From Olivibacter sp. XZL3 (GTDB taxonomy: Bacteria; Bacteroidota; Bacteroidia; Sphingobacteriales; Sphingobacteriaceae), in contig NZ_SBJH01000067.1 of the NCBI RefSeq assembly GCF_004368405.1, forward strand, positions 186,001 through 250,000: a DNA stretch of 64,000 nt, given 5' to 3'. Position 1 is the stretch's first letter. The number at the start of each line of letters is the position of its first letter. Position numbers and translations under genes: made by a program. This document shows, in pieces, positions 8,601-17,265 of this stretch. A model generated the notes under the pieces. That model did no database searches, was not told the origin of the DNA, and saw only the letters and a list, made by a program, of their open reading frames with translations.

Positions 8601-10926
8601 GTTGCTGGCCTCTCATTTTGATTTGAGCCAGAACGGAAAAGAACTGATGATATCCTCCCAAGACTCCGTCCCAAATTCGCCTTTGGCAGTCAACTTTAAA
8701 GACTTCCGTATAGAAACCTTCGCGAATATGGTTGAGAGTGCAAATCTCGACTTAGGAGGGGGAATCAACGGCAGTGCCTTAGTCGACCGTCTCGATGGTT
8801 ATCCGGTCTTTACATCTGATATAACAATCAACGATTTCTATTTCGGCAATGACACCATAGGAGATATTGGCTTGCAAGTCAATAATGCAAAAGAGAACAC
8901 TTATAATGCAAACATTACCATTCAGGGAGGTGGAAACGATATTCGGTTAAGCGGCGACTATATCACCCCATTGGATGCTGAATCGACGATGGATTTTGAC
9001 TTGGTAGTCAACAACCTCAAAATGAGTACAATAGAAGCCTTCAGCTTTGGCAATCTCCGTCGTACATCAGGCGGTATTTCCGGAAAGCTGGATATAACGG
9101 GCAGCATGGATGCTCCGGCAATTAATGGGGATTTGGTCTTTAACCAAGCGAAAATGAATATCTCTATGTTGAATGCCACGTTCAGCATGGATCAGCAACG
9201 GATAAATTTTAATAACCAGGGCTTAAGCTTTAGACAATTCACTTTAACAGACAGTATAGGAAATAAGGCTGTTATCAATGGGAGTGTCAGAACAAGCACC
9301 TATACCGACTTTGCGCTCGGCATGGACATTAAAGCGAACGACTTCCAGGTTTTAAATTCGACTGAAGTAGACAATAACCTGTTCTATGGAAAACTCAACA
9401 TCGACACCGATTTACGTATTCGTGGTGCAGCTGCAAGTCCTACTGTCAATGGGACGTTAAGAGTAAACGAAAACACCGACATGACGCTGACAATGCCGGA
9501 AACGGACCCTGGATTGGTAGAACGGGAGGGAATTGTAGAATTCACGAGTCTGGGCGCGCAAGACAGCGCGGAGCTATTAGCTGTTTATGACACCGTTGAG
9601 ACGAAAAGCAGTGCCATTACCGGAATGGACATATCGCTAAATATCGATGTAGACAAAGATGCGGCATTTACGGTGATCGTTGATCCGGGAACGGGAGATC
9701 AGTTATTCGTTAAAGGCCAAGCTTTACTCAATTTCGGCATCAATCCAGGCGGCGACATGACCCTGGCCGGAACCTATGAGATCGAAGAAGGTAATTATGC
9801 CCTGTCCTTTAATATGATTAAGCGGAGGTTCGATTTCAAAAAAGGAAGCACAATTACTTGGGGCGGCGATGTAATGGATGCAGACCTCAATATGACGGCT
9901 ATCTACACCTTACAGGCACAACCCATCGATTTGGTACAAAACCAAGTTGCGGGTACACAAGCGAATTATTACAGGCAACGACTTCCTTTTAATGTTAATC
10001 TGCATATTGGCGGAAAAATGCTAAAACCTGAGATATCTTTTGATATTGATTTAGGAACCGGAGGAAATGCGAGCACCGTTTCGCAGGACGTCACGCAAAC
10101 TGTAGAATCCAAGCTCGCACAGCTGAGAGACAATCCGTCGGAAATGAATAAACAGACCTTTGCACTCATTGTACTAGGCAGGTTTATAGCAGAAAATCCT
10201 TTCTCTAGCGCTGGGGGATCTAGCACGGAAACGATGGTTCGGTCGAGTGTTAGTAGCTTGCTGACGAGTCAGCTAAACAAGCTAGCGGGCGATCTCATTG
10301 CCGGGGTTGAATTAAATTTCGATCTTCAATCTACGGCGGATGATTATAGTACTGGTCAGGCGCAAACGCGAACCGATTTGAATGTGGGTGTTTCCAAAAG
10401 AATGTTGGATAACCGATTAAAAGTTACCGTTGGCTCGAATTTTGAGTTAGAAGGTGCTACCCAGCCGGGGCAAAAAGCGACCAATATTGCAGGTGATATC
10501 TCGGTAGAATATCAATTATCAAGAGATGGACGGTATATAGCGCGGGTCTACCGAAAGAACCAATACCAGGTGACGCTTCAAGGTCAATTTATCGAAACCG
10601 GACTAGGCTTCATCATCAACATGAATTACGATGAGTTTAGGGAATTGTTTATGAGTGCAAAGCGTCTTCAAAAGCTCAACCACGAAAGAGCAGAAGAGCT
10701 GAAGGAGCATTTTGATAAGAATGATGAGGAAGAAAAGAGTAATCAGGACAGCATAAAACGTCGTCAAGACAATCAAACTAACAACGAAGTTGAGGATAAC
10801 GAATTACCTCAGGACAAAAAGCAACGTCCGACTGAGACAGATTATCCTGAAAATTTGAACAAAGCCTATCGGAATGATGAAGAATTCACAGAGCAAAAAC
10901 AAGAACAAAGCAGCGATGAGTGGTAG
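5641..10926 (+). CDS. tamB: TamB-like translocation/assembly module protein
   Basis: A very large AsmA/TamB-type protein of 1761 residues, anchored in the inner membrane and spanning the periplasm. It probably forms a hydrophobic groove for lipid transport or outer-membrane protein assembly together with the downstream TamL. An N-terminal membrane helix (residues about 8-32) is followed by long repetitive beta structure. A TamB/DUF490 C-terminal domain (roughly residues 1350-1680) precedes a charged, disordered tail rich in Glu, Lys and Gln. The start is TTG at 5641: an in-frame TAA lies at 5626-5628 and no ATG comes before the membrane helix, so a non-ATG start is required. Its stop overlaps the start of the next gene by 11 bases, implying translational coupling. 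The length is greater than that of E. coli TamB (about 1260). Confidence 0.92.
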   Translation: MNKVGRIALKTVLWIIGSIIGLVLLIFILIRIPAVQNFLVQQVVSYLEKKIETPVKIERVSLDLPKLLVLEGVYFEDQKQDTLLAGDQLKVDISLLKLLNNKVEINEIDLRGITAKIDRTLPDSSFNFDYIVRAFVSEEQTEPKPEDTTSAMEFSIDRINLDRIRLVYQDDVIGTSADFNLGHFDTRIKTFDLNNMRFEIPKINVKGINTAVKQWAVADSSDAPSTDDLGVEQAVGEEAPLPDIQLGSVNFEDIKAQYIDEVSALNASILFNRLLVDFNRIDLNGERIDIKQIVLDDNTAKIAFGKIQKQASSPSTADTIQTAPMNWQVNIGDLIVGKNRLAYFDANQPRIAKGMDYGNLDVTNVDLKMSNFFFSIDSISGQLKQLNFKDRSGFAINKAEADFVYTEKGATAENLYIETPNTLIRNHASVSYPSLEQITDRLGEIQLDINIQKSKLGMKDVVLLVPSLDTMEIMSPLLAHTFFIHGQIKGRVDNLQIPNVEFSTLDQTRLQASASVRGLPDVDRLYADLNLKNLQTSKRDLDRLIAKSMLPDSIELPRELRLNGLFKGGLNQFATNMHLQSTIGSADLRANYAAHRDTSYDADINIRDVNVGHLMKMDSTLGKISFAAQINGKGLDPSKLVADVKAKLISAEAMGYTYTDINLGAKADNGDVEATLSSTDPNISMEMQAFADLKEKYPKFNLDLLVDSINTKNLKLTNDNIRFHGNLTANFDSADPDYLNGRLDLAKAIIAYNTDRYVLDTISVIAQSDSSQHLVQLRSEFLTAHMIGSYSLSSLSYAFQDVLNAYYNPNPSVDKKTGLPDTVPAYDPAQIEFGATFRRSPLIIRVMPELTEMQPVTLDGNFNSETKSINIKGVAPKAVYGGTEIQNVSFDVNTLDSTLYYAALINSIKLSSIEINNTLLSGTIKDSAIDAGLWIKDKSGKEQYHLGANLKALAKDFVFSLKEGGLMLNYDQWSVNPQNSISFGKSGLLASHFDLSQNGKELMISSQDSVPNSPLAVNFKDFRIETFANMVESANLDLGGGINGSALVDRLDGYPVFTSDITINDFYFGNDTIGDIGLQVNNAKENTYNANITIQGGGNDIRLSGDYITPLDAESTMDFDLVVNNLKMSTIEAFSFGNLRRTSGGISGKLDITGSMDAPAINGDLVFNQAKMNISMLNATFSMDQQRINFNNQGLSFRQFTLTDSIGNKAVINGSVRTSTYTDFALGMDIKANDFQVLNSTEVDNNLFYGKLNIDTDLRIRGAAASPTVNGTLRVNENTDMTLTMPETDPGLVEREGIVEFTSLGAQDSAELLAVYDTVETKSSAITGMDISLNIDVDKDAAFTVIVDPGTGDQLFVKGQALLNFGINPGGDMTLAGTYEIEEGNYALSFNMIKRRFDFKKGSTITWGGDVMDADLNMTAIYTLQAQPIDLVQNQVAGTQANYYRQRLPFNVNLHIGGKMLKPEISFDIDLGTGGNASTVSQDVTQTVESKLAQLRDNPSEMNKQTFALIVLGRFIAENPFSSAGGSSTETMVRSSVSSLLTSQLNKLAGDLIAGVELNFDLQSTADDYSTGQAQTRTDLNVGVSKRMLDNRLKVTVGSNFELEGATQPGQKATNIAGDISVEYQLSRDGRYIARVYRKNQYQVTLQGQFIETGLGFIINMNYDEFRELFMSAKRLQKLNHERAEELKEHFDKNDEEEKSNQDSIKRRQDNQTNNEVEDNELPQDKKQRPTETDYPENLNKAYRNDEEFTEQKQEQSSDEW

Positions 10927-13216
10927 AATTTATATATACATAGCTATTTTAATACTTTTTGCTTCCTGTAGTAATGTTAAATACCTGAAGGAAGGTGAGA
11001 ACCTTTATGTAAAAGGTGAGGTAGAGCTAAATAACGATTCAATTCCCGATCGGTTTAGAGGCCCGTTAACTGAACAGCTGGAAGGGGTACTCAGGCCCCG
11101 CCCCAATAAGTCCATTTTAGGCATGCGTCCAAAGCTCTATTTTTACAACATCGCTGGTGAACCTACGAAAAACAAAGGTTTTAAACATTGGCTCAAAACG
11201 AAGGTGGGTGAACCACCGGTGTTATTGCAGGATGTCAATGTTGCCTATAACGAAAATCTTGTCAGAAACAGACTTGAGAACATCGGCTTCTTTAATGCTT
11301 ACGTGACTGCAGACACCTCTATCGAAAACAGAAAGGCAACGCTAAACTACGTAGCCACAACCAATCAGATTTATCGCATTAATAAGGTTACCTATGAGGC
11401 CGATACAAACACGCAGATAGGAAAGGTATTAAAACAGGCCCAAAAAGAATCCTTACTTCAGCCTGGCCGACCTTATAACCTGGACCGAATCATAGCTGAA
11501 CGGGAGCGGATAGACAATGTCCTTAAAGAAAAGGGATATTATTTCTTCAGTCCTGACCACATTTTGGTACAAGTGGATAGCATGATCGGCGACCACATGG
11601 TTGACATGAACGTCAAACTGAAGAAGGAGACGCCGGAAAACGCCAAGCAACCGTATACTATCAATAACGTTTTTATATATCCCGAATATTCACTAACGCA
11701 GGGTAATTATGAAATTGCGACACCGGAAGAATCCGAAGAGTATAAAGGGTACTATTTTATAGACCCAAACCGCACTTTCCGCAAGTTTGCCCTTGCCCGC
11801 ACGATGTCCTTTCACAAAGGCGATCTTTACAATCGGGATCAACAGAACCAAACAATCAGTCAGCTTGTTGGTATGGGAACTTTTCGATTCGTAAAGAACA
11901 ATTTCATTCCCGTTGACCGCGGAACGACCAATAAACTGGACGTTCATTATTATTTAACGCCTCAACAAAAGAAAGCAGTACGGGTCGAATTATTGGGTAA
12001 AACGGCAGCAGTATATAACGGCTCGGAAGTCAATGTAAGCTGGAGCCACCGGAATGCTTTTAAAGGGGCTGAGCTATTGCGTCTGACTGCATACGGAGGT
12101 TACGAAGTACAATCTGGTGGAGGCGTCAATATAAATTCGAATTTCTATCGGTATGGATTAGAGGCCGCACTTACTTGGCCGCGTATCATTGCACCCTTCG
12201 GTTGGGAACCGACCCGCCGATTTGTACCTCATACAACGACCTTAGTGGGATATGAGTTCCTGAATAGACGACAGGCATACCGTTTGAATTCCTTACGATT
12301 TGCTTGGGGATACAATTGGCAGGAATCGGCTAAAAAAACGCACCAACTAAACATTTTGGATATAGCATATGTACAACCCGTTAACGTTACAAGTTTTTAT
12401 GATAGCTTAGCAACCGAGTTTCCCTATTTACAACGGGCCATCGATAGGCAGTTTACGTTTGGTCCGAATTATAAATTCACCTACACGAACACAATGGAAA
12501 CCGATAGGACGCACACTTCCTATTTTTCGGGGGGATTGGACTTATCCGCAAATACGGTCGGCTTAATTTTGGGATCAAATGTACGTAAAGGCAGGCAAGA
12601 TAGTATTTTCAATGCGGCCTTCTCCCAATATATTAAGACGGAGCTCGAATACCGCCACTACATGAAGCTAGGCCAAAACAAGCAACTCGCCGCGCGTGCA
12701 TTATTCGGTTATGGCTATTCATATGGGAATTCGACGCGATTACCCTACGCTAAACAGTTCTTTGCTGGTGGCCCCAACAGCTTGCGTGCCTTTCGGGCCA
12801 GAGCTATCGGACCGGGATCTTATAATCCGGAACGCTTCGGAAATGATAACTTCGTTCCGGACATGACGGGTGACATCCGTATGGAATTTAACTTAGAATA
12901 TCGAGCGAAAATTGTCAGTATCCTAGATTGGGCAGCATTCGTTGACGTCGGAAATATTTGGCTTCAAAATGCGGACACTGTATTTCAGGGGGGTAAGTTC
13001 TCTAAGGATTTTTATAAAGAATTTGCGGTAGGTGGAGGATTAGGCCTACGCTTTGATCTGACTTTCTTAATTCTAAGAACCGATCTGGCCATTCCTTTTC
13101 GCATCCCTTACCTACCCGACGGCCAACGTTGGGTATTGAATAAAATCAATTTCCGAGACCCCGATTGGCGCCGTGACAATTTAGTCTTCAATTTGGCAAT
13201 AGGTTATCCTTTTTAG
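10916..13216 (+). CDS. tamL: TamL: lipidated TamA/BamA-family outer-membrane barrel
   Basis: An Omp85-family protein of 766 residues. I chose the ATG at 10916 (which overlaps tamB) over the ATG at 10874 because it starts right at a lipoprotein signal, MSGRIYIYIAILILFASC, with Cys18 as the lipidated residue. POTRA-type segments follow (for example VRNRLENIGFFNAYV and IDNVLKEKGYYFFSPD), then a C-terminal 16-strand barrel. The barrel carries the conserved FAGGPNSLRAF motif near strand 11 and ends in a terminal phenylalanine (AIGYPF), the usual BAM recognition signal. Lipidated TamA homologues next to tamB are known in Bacteroidota as TamL. BamA itself is less likely because of the lipobox and the TamB neighbour. 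Confidence 0.9.
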   Translation: MSGRIYIYIAILILFASCSNVKYLKEGENLYVKGEVELNNDSIPDRFRGPLTEQLEGVLRPRPNKSILGMRPKLYFYNIAGEPTKNKGFKHWLKTKVGEPPVLLQDVNVAYNENLVRNRLENIGFFNAYVTADTSIENRKATLNYVATTNQIYRINKVTYEADTNTQIGKVLKQAQKESLLQPGRPYNLDRIIAERERIDNVLKEKGYYFFSPDHILVQVDSMIGDHMVDMNVKLKKETPENAKQPYTINNVFIYPEYSLTQGNYEIATPEESEEYKGYYFIDPNRTFRKFALARTMSFHKGDLYNRDQQNQTISQLVGMGTFRFVKNNFIPVDRGTTNKLDVHYYLTPQQKKAVRVELLGKTAAVYNGSEVNVSWSHRNAFKGAELLRLTAYGGYEVQSGGGVNINSNFYRYGLEAALTWPRIIAPFGWEPTRRFVPHTTTLVGYEFLNRRQAYRLNSLRFAWGYNWQESAKKTHQLNILDIAYVQPVNVTSFYDSLATEFPYLQRAIDRQFTFGPNYKFTYTNTMETDRTHTSYFSGGLDLSANTVGLILGSNVRKGRQDSIFNAAFSQYIKTELEYRHYMKLGQNKQLAARALFGYGYSYGNSTRLPYAKQFFAGGPNSLRAFRARAIGPGSYNPERFGNDNFVPDMTGDIRMEFNLEYRAKIVSILDWAAFVDVGNIWLQNADTVFQGGKFSKDFYKEFAVGGGLGLRFDLTFLILRTDLAIPFRIPYLPDGQRWVLNKINFRDPDWRRDNLVFNLAIGYPF

Positions 13217-13222
13217 TTATAT

Positions 13223-13299
13223 GTGATAAGTTTTTGGTTTTAAGTATTTGAGTAAGCAGCGGCAGCAGCGCAGGCTCCTGCTTACTTAAAACTTATCAC
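13223..13299. repeat. Long imperfect palindrome downstream of tamL
   Basis: GTGATAAGTTTT (13223-13234) is the inverted copy of AAAACTTATCAC (13288-13299), and AGTAAGCAG (13251-13259) pairs with CTGCTTACT (13278-13286). The left arm carries about 16 extra bases between the two pairing blocks. A GC-rich loop separates the arms. There is no T run after it, so it is not a standard terminator, although it could still mark the 3' end of the tamB-tamL transcript. The rest of 13300-13452 holds nothing I can name. Confidence 0.55.
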
Positions 13300-13452
13300 C
13301 GACTTAACTTATTGGTCTATCGTGATAACTAAAAGCCGTCGACCACGTAACTGACAACTCGACTTGCCATTGCCGATCCTTTTTGTTATTTTACCGACGT
13401 GCGGAACTGAGGTAAAAACAATAGTTTAAAGCATTATTTAATCCATAAAGTT

Positions 13453-14391
13453 ATGAAAATAACCATCATTGGCGCCGGTGCTGTTGGCGCAACCGCTGCA
13501 GACAACATCACTAGAAAGGAACTTGCGGAAGAAGTGATACTCCTTGACATAAAAGACGGAGTGGCCGAAGGCAAGGCCCAAGACATTAGTCAGACTGCGG
13601 CCCTTTTGGGATTCGACACAAAGATTACTGGAGTGACGAATGATTATGAAAAAACCGCAGGATCAACTGTCGCTGTTATCACTTCAGGTATACCACGTAA
13701 GCCGGGTATGACTCGTGAGGAACTAATCGGGACCAATGCAGATATTGTCAAAACGGTTGCCGAAAACTTATTAAAATATTCGCCAGAGGTCATTATTCTA
13801 GTTGTTTCTAATCCGATGGACACCATGACCTATCTCACACTCAAAGCTACGGGCTTACCAAAAAATAGGGTAATTGGCATGGGAGGCGCTTTAGATTCTG
13901 CCCGATTTAAATATCAGATCAGTCAACAAACCGGCGCATCGCCTTCGGACTTAAACGCAATTGTCATCGGTGGACATGGAGACACCACAATGATCCCACT
14001 CGTAAAGCACGCCACCTGGAATAGTATACCTGTTACCCAGTTTCTATCAAAGGAACAGCAAGAGCAAATTGTAAGTGACACCATGGTTGGTGGAGCTACC
14101 TTAACCAAGCTCATTGGTACTTCCGCTTGGTACGCACCCGGAGCTGCTATCGCTTCGATGGTGGAAAGTATCATAAGAGATCAGAAAAAGCTGTTTACTG
14201 CATCGGTATATTTGGATGGCGACTATGAGGAGCGTGATATCACCCTCGGTGTTCCGGTTATCATCGGCAAAAACGGCGCTGAAAAAATAATAACACTCCA
14301 GTTGGACGAAGAAGAAAAAGCTAAATTCAAACAAAGCGCCGAGGCTGTAAGGAGTATGAACAATGTACTTTCAGAAAGTAAGATCATCTAA
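13453..14391 (+). CDS. mdh: Malate dehydrogenase, LDH-like type
   Basis: Catalyses the NAD-dependent interconversion of malate and oxaloacetate in the TCA cycle. Length 312, usual for the type III (LDH-like) MDHs. The NAD-binding motif GAGAVG is at residues 7-12, and Asp32 after LL gives NAD rather than NADP preference. The substrate-binding arginines are Arg82 and Arg88 in PRKPGMTREE, which identifies malate rather than lactate dehydrogenase, together with Arg151. The catalytic His is His175 in GGHGD, paired with an Asp in SNPMD/ALDSAR. It starts at an ATG about 230 bases after tamL, with its own upstream region, and is followed 13 bases later by the retropepsin-like gene. Confidence 0.97.
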   Translation: MKITIIGAGAVGATAADNITRKELAEEVILLDIKDGVAEGKAQDISQTAALLGFDTKITGVTNDYEKTAGSTVAVITSGIPRKPGMTREELIGTNADIVKTVAENLLKYSPEVIILVVSNPMDTMTYLTLKATGLPKNRVIGMGGALDSARFKYQISQQTGASPSDLNAIVIGGHGDTTMIPLVKHATWNSIPVTQFLSKEQQEQIVSDTMVGGATLTKLIGTSAWYAPGAAIASMVESIIRDQKKLFTASVYLDGDYEERDITLGVPVIIGKNGAEKIITLQLDEEEKAKFKQSAEAVRSMNNVLSESKII

Positions 14392-14404
14392 AATTAATAT
14401 CTTA

Positions 14405-14842
14405 ATGATTAAAATACCACTAGCATTATTAAATCTGCAAGACGATGGCTTCCACTTATTAGTGGAAGTTGTTGTTTTCGGACAAAATTTTAAAGCCGTA
14501 TTAGACACTGGGGCTTCAAAAACCGTATTTGATAAAACTATCGTAGAACGCCATATCGGCACTCAACGGCTCAAAAGCAGTGATCGGGTCTCAACAGGAC
14601 TGGGTACAACCAGTATGGAGAGCTTTACCTGGCAGCTTCCAGACATTCAAATAGGCGCTTTTCATTTGAAAAATTTCGAAGTCGCCGTGCTGGATCTGTC
14701 ATCTATTAATTTTGCTTACGAAAACCTCTCTGTTGATCCGGTGATCGGCGTAATCGGAGGCGACATATTGACGCAATATCGAGGTGTCATAGATTACGGC
14801 AAAATGACGCTAACGCTCAAAAAAACAAAGAAAAGTCCATAA
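14405..14842 (+). CDS. Retropepsin-like aspartic protease family protein
   Basis: A small cytoplasmic protein of 145 residues with the single-chain retropepsin fold. VLDTGASKTVFD near residues 35-46 is the DTG active-site motif, and VIGVIGGDILTQYRGVIDY near the C-terminus is the matching hydrophobic-G element. Such proteins act as homodimers if they are proteases. I chose the ATG at 14405: it lies just after the mdh stop, and an upstream ATG at 14363 would overlap mdh by 29 bases and add 14 unrelated residues. It is probably co-transcribed with mdh, because there is no gap for a promoter and a hairpin terminator follows. Proteolytic activity and substrate are unknown. Confidence 0.8.
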   Translation: MIKIPLALLNLQDDGFHLLVEVVVFGQNFKAVLDTGASKTVFDKTIVERHIGTQRLKSSDRVSTGLGTTSMESFTWQLPDIQIGAFHLKNFEVAVLDLSSINFAYENLSVDPVIGVIGGDILTQYRGVIDYGKMTLTLKKTKKSP

Positions 14843-14845
14843 AAA

Positions 14846-14871
14846 AAAGGCACGCTTCGCAGCGAGCCTTT
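14846..14871 (+). terminator. Hairpin terminator after the mdh / retropepsin-like pair
   Basis: AAAGGC-a-CGCT pairs with AGCG-a-GCCTTT around a TCGC loop, directly after the stop codon. It is flanked by an A run on the left and a broken T run on the right. The remaining bases to 15093 are AT-rich with no further structure seen. Confidence 0.7.
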
Positions 14872-15093
14872 CCCAATTTTAACCAAACCTAATTTACATG
14901 AATCAATTACTATTTAACTCTGATACAAATCTACAGCACCTGCATTAACACTATTTTAAAAAAGCATTACGCCTTTGTGAAAAAAACGAGCTCGTTAAAA
15001 GAATATCTTCCATCATATGATGAATTCATAACAATTGATTAATGTTGTCATTAATTTAAACACCTAGCTTTATAGATATACCGAATATAGGCT

Positions 15094-16269
15094 ATGTCAA
15101 AAATTAAAGTAGCGTTCTTCGCTGAAATCTTACATGAGGATAAAGACGGTGCATCCAGAACCATGTTTCAGCTAATTAAAAGAATCCCAACGGATCGCTT
15201 CGAGTTTATATTCATTTACGGTGATGGTCCTAACCGACTATTACACTTTGAATCCGTAAAAGTTCCAACCATCAAAATTCCTTCAAACCGGAATTACTCT
15301 CTGTCGATTCCTTCTTTCGTTAAACGGCGGTTAACACGCCGGCTTGATGATTTTACTCCTGATATCATACATATCGCTACACCGTCACTCCTGGGGCATT
15401 TCGCGGCCGCTTATGCGGGCAAACGGCATATTCCAGTCATTACGATTTACCATACGCACTTTATCTCCTATATCGACTACTATTTAAAGCATATACCTTT
15501 TCTTATAGGTCCAGCGAAAAAATTCGTTTCGCTTACAAAAAAACTGTTTTATAATCAGTGCGACTATATTTATGTTCCGACAAGAAGCATCAAACAGGAG
15601 CTGATCGGTCACGGCGTTCACGCATCTAGGATGCAAATATGGGAAAGGGGAATTGATAGTAATTTATTTAATCCACAAAAACAGGATCTGACAAAACTCC
15701 AAAAAATAACCGGAAACGAGCTTCCTACCTTACTATTCGTCAGCCGTTTAGTATGGGAGAAAAACTTAGAAATGCTTTTTTGTATATTTCGTTTAATTAA
15801 GCAGCGGAGAATTAAGTGCAACTTTTTGGTTGTGGGCGACGGTTCAGCTCGAAAAGCGTGCGAACATCAGATGATGGGAGCTATTTTCTTAGGACATGTT
15901 GACCATGAAGAATTAGCTACGCTTTATGCCTCCAGCACCATATTTATATTTCCTTCTGTTAGTGAAGCGTATGGTAATGTGATATTGGAAGCGCAGGCTT
16001 CGGGTTTACCATGCATTATTGCGAACGGTGGAGGATCCAGAGATTTAATAGAGAACGGTGTGACCGGTTTTACCTGTGATCCTAATAACGGGGATGAGTT
16101 TGTTGACCGCATAGAAATACTGCTGAATACACAAACTGTTTATCAAGCGTTTAAAGAACTTGGATTGAAGGAAAGTGCAAAACGTGACTGGAATAGCTTA
16201 GCGGCCATTTACTTCCATGACATAGAACAATTGGGAAAAATCCCAAATATTTACAAACTAACGTCTTGA
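15094..16269 (+). CDS. Glycosyltransferase family 4, MgtA/SQD2-like
   Basis: A retaining GT-B glycosyltransferase of 391 residues. The N-terminal acceptor domain begins with VAFFAEILHEDKDGASRT, a loop typical of GT4 enzymes. The donor domain carries LLFVSRLVWEKNL, VVGDGS and the EX7E motif in SEAYGNVILEAQASG. The closest families I know are the mannosyl- and sulfoquinovosyl-type glycolipid transferases; donor and acceptor are not known here. It is the first of three tightly packed genes (gaps of 6 bases) with a membrane protein and a second GT4, suggesting assembly of a membrane-bound glycolipid or other glycan. It starts at the ATG about 250 bases after the previous terminator. Confidence 0.87.
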   Translation: MSKIKVAFFAEILHEDKDGASRTMFQLIKRIPTDRFEFIFIYGDGPNRLLHFESVKVPTIKIPSNRNYSLSIPSFVKRRLTRRLDDFTPDIIHIATPSLLGHFAAAYAGKRHIPVITIYHTHFISYIDYYLKHIPFLIGPAKKFVSLTKKLFYNQCDYIYVPTRSIKQELIGHGVHASRMQIWERGIDSNLFNPQKQDLTKLQKITGNELPTLLFVSRLVWEKNLEMLFCIFRLIKQRRIKCNFLVVGDGSARKACEHQMMGAIFLGHVDHEELATLYASSTIFIFPSVSEAYGNVILEAQASGLPCIIANGGGSRDLIENGVTGFTCDPNNGDEFVDRIEILLNTQTVYQAFKELGLKESAKRDWNSLAAIYFHDIEQLGKIPNIYKLTS

Positions 16270-16275
16270 CGCCGA

Positions 16276-17259
16276 ATGCTGCGAGTTCTTAAGGTCATAT
16301 TATTTTTGTCTGTCGGGATATCATTAGCACTTTACGCGCGCCACTTTGACAGTGAACAATTATTTCAATCCGTCAAGCTAGTCGGCTGGAATTTCTGCTG
16401 GATCTTAGTACTTACATCGCTAGCATATTTATTCGGCACGATTGCTTGGGCTTATTGCCTGGGTCAACAGCGAAAGCAAATTACCATTTACCGATTATTC
16501 TGGGTCAGACTGATTGGCGAAACGGTGAGCCTGTTTAACCCCGGCAGCATTATAGGCGGCGATTTCCTGAAAATCGAACTATTAAAACCTTACAGAATCG
16601 AAAGAACGGTTGTTATTAAATCGGTGGTGGTCTCTCGCTTTCTAATGATAGTCTCCCAGCTTCTTTTATCGGCCCTGGCTCTCCCCTTTCTCCTATACCG
16701 CGGTGACGAAGATTCGGGTGAGCCGACAAGGCTACTCTATACCTACCTGACCGTAGCCTTATCTCTCGCTGGATTATTGCTTGTCTTCTTCTTTTGTTTG
16801 ATCAAACCCGGCTGGGCAAAATATTCTACATTCTCTAATAAATACCTTGATCCCTTCCATTTAACGTTAAACAACACAATATATGAAACAAGGAAGTATT
16901 ATCGCCTTGAAAAAAAGGCGTTATTGTTATCCTTTTTGTTCTTTATTCTTCACTGGCTAACCGGCTCATTGGAGTTTTTACTCATTCTTCAGTTTTTAAA
17001 TATCGACGTCCATGTTGCCGAAAGTTTAGCAATGGATATGGGCGTCATCTTTTTTAAGTCGGCAGGCGCTATTATTCCGGGCCAAATAGGCGTTGAAGAA
17101 TATGGCAACCAATTTATGCTAAGACTTGTGGGTATCACCGGCAGCATATGGCTTAGCGTATCTGTCCTGCGAAGGGTTCGTCAATTCATCTGGTTATTTT
17201 TAGGCGGTATAAGTTATTTAGTTTATCACAAGGGAAGCGCCAATTTTCAAGCACTATAA
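16276..17259 (+). CDS. Flippase-like integral membrane protein (UPF0104, LPG synthase TM family)
   Basis: A polytopic inner-membrane protein of 327 residues with about eight hydrophobic segments. Conserved features of the lysylphosphatidylglycerol-synthase membrane domain / AglD-like family are visible: NPGSIIGGDFLKIELLK in the second quarter, and FFKSAGAIIPGQIGVEEYG with LRRVRQFIWLFLGG near the end. Members are proposed lipid or lipid-linked sugar flippases, or associates of glycosyltransferases. It sits between two GT4 genes with 6-base gaps on each side, which supports a role in moving the product of those enzymes. The soluble aminoacyl-transfer domain of MprF is absent, so it is not a lysyl-PG synthase. 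Confidence 0.85.
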   Translation: MLRVLKVILFLSVGISLALYARHFDSEQLFQSVKLVGWNFCWILVLTSLAYLFGTIAWAYCLGQQRKQITIYRLFWVRLIGETVSLFNPGSIIGGDFLKIELLKPYRIERTVVIKSVVVSRFLMIVSQLLLSALALPFLLYRGDEDSGEPTRLLYTYLTVALSLAGLLLVFFFCLIKPGWAKYSTFSNKYLDPFHLTLNNTIYETRKYYRLEKKALLLSFLFFILHWLTGSLEFLLILQFLNIDVHVAESLAMDMGVIFFKSAGAIIPGQIGVEEYGNQFMLRLVGITGSIWLSVSVLRRVRQFIWLFLGGISYLVYHKGSANFQAL

Positions 17260-17265
17260 TCACTT

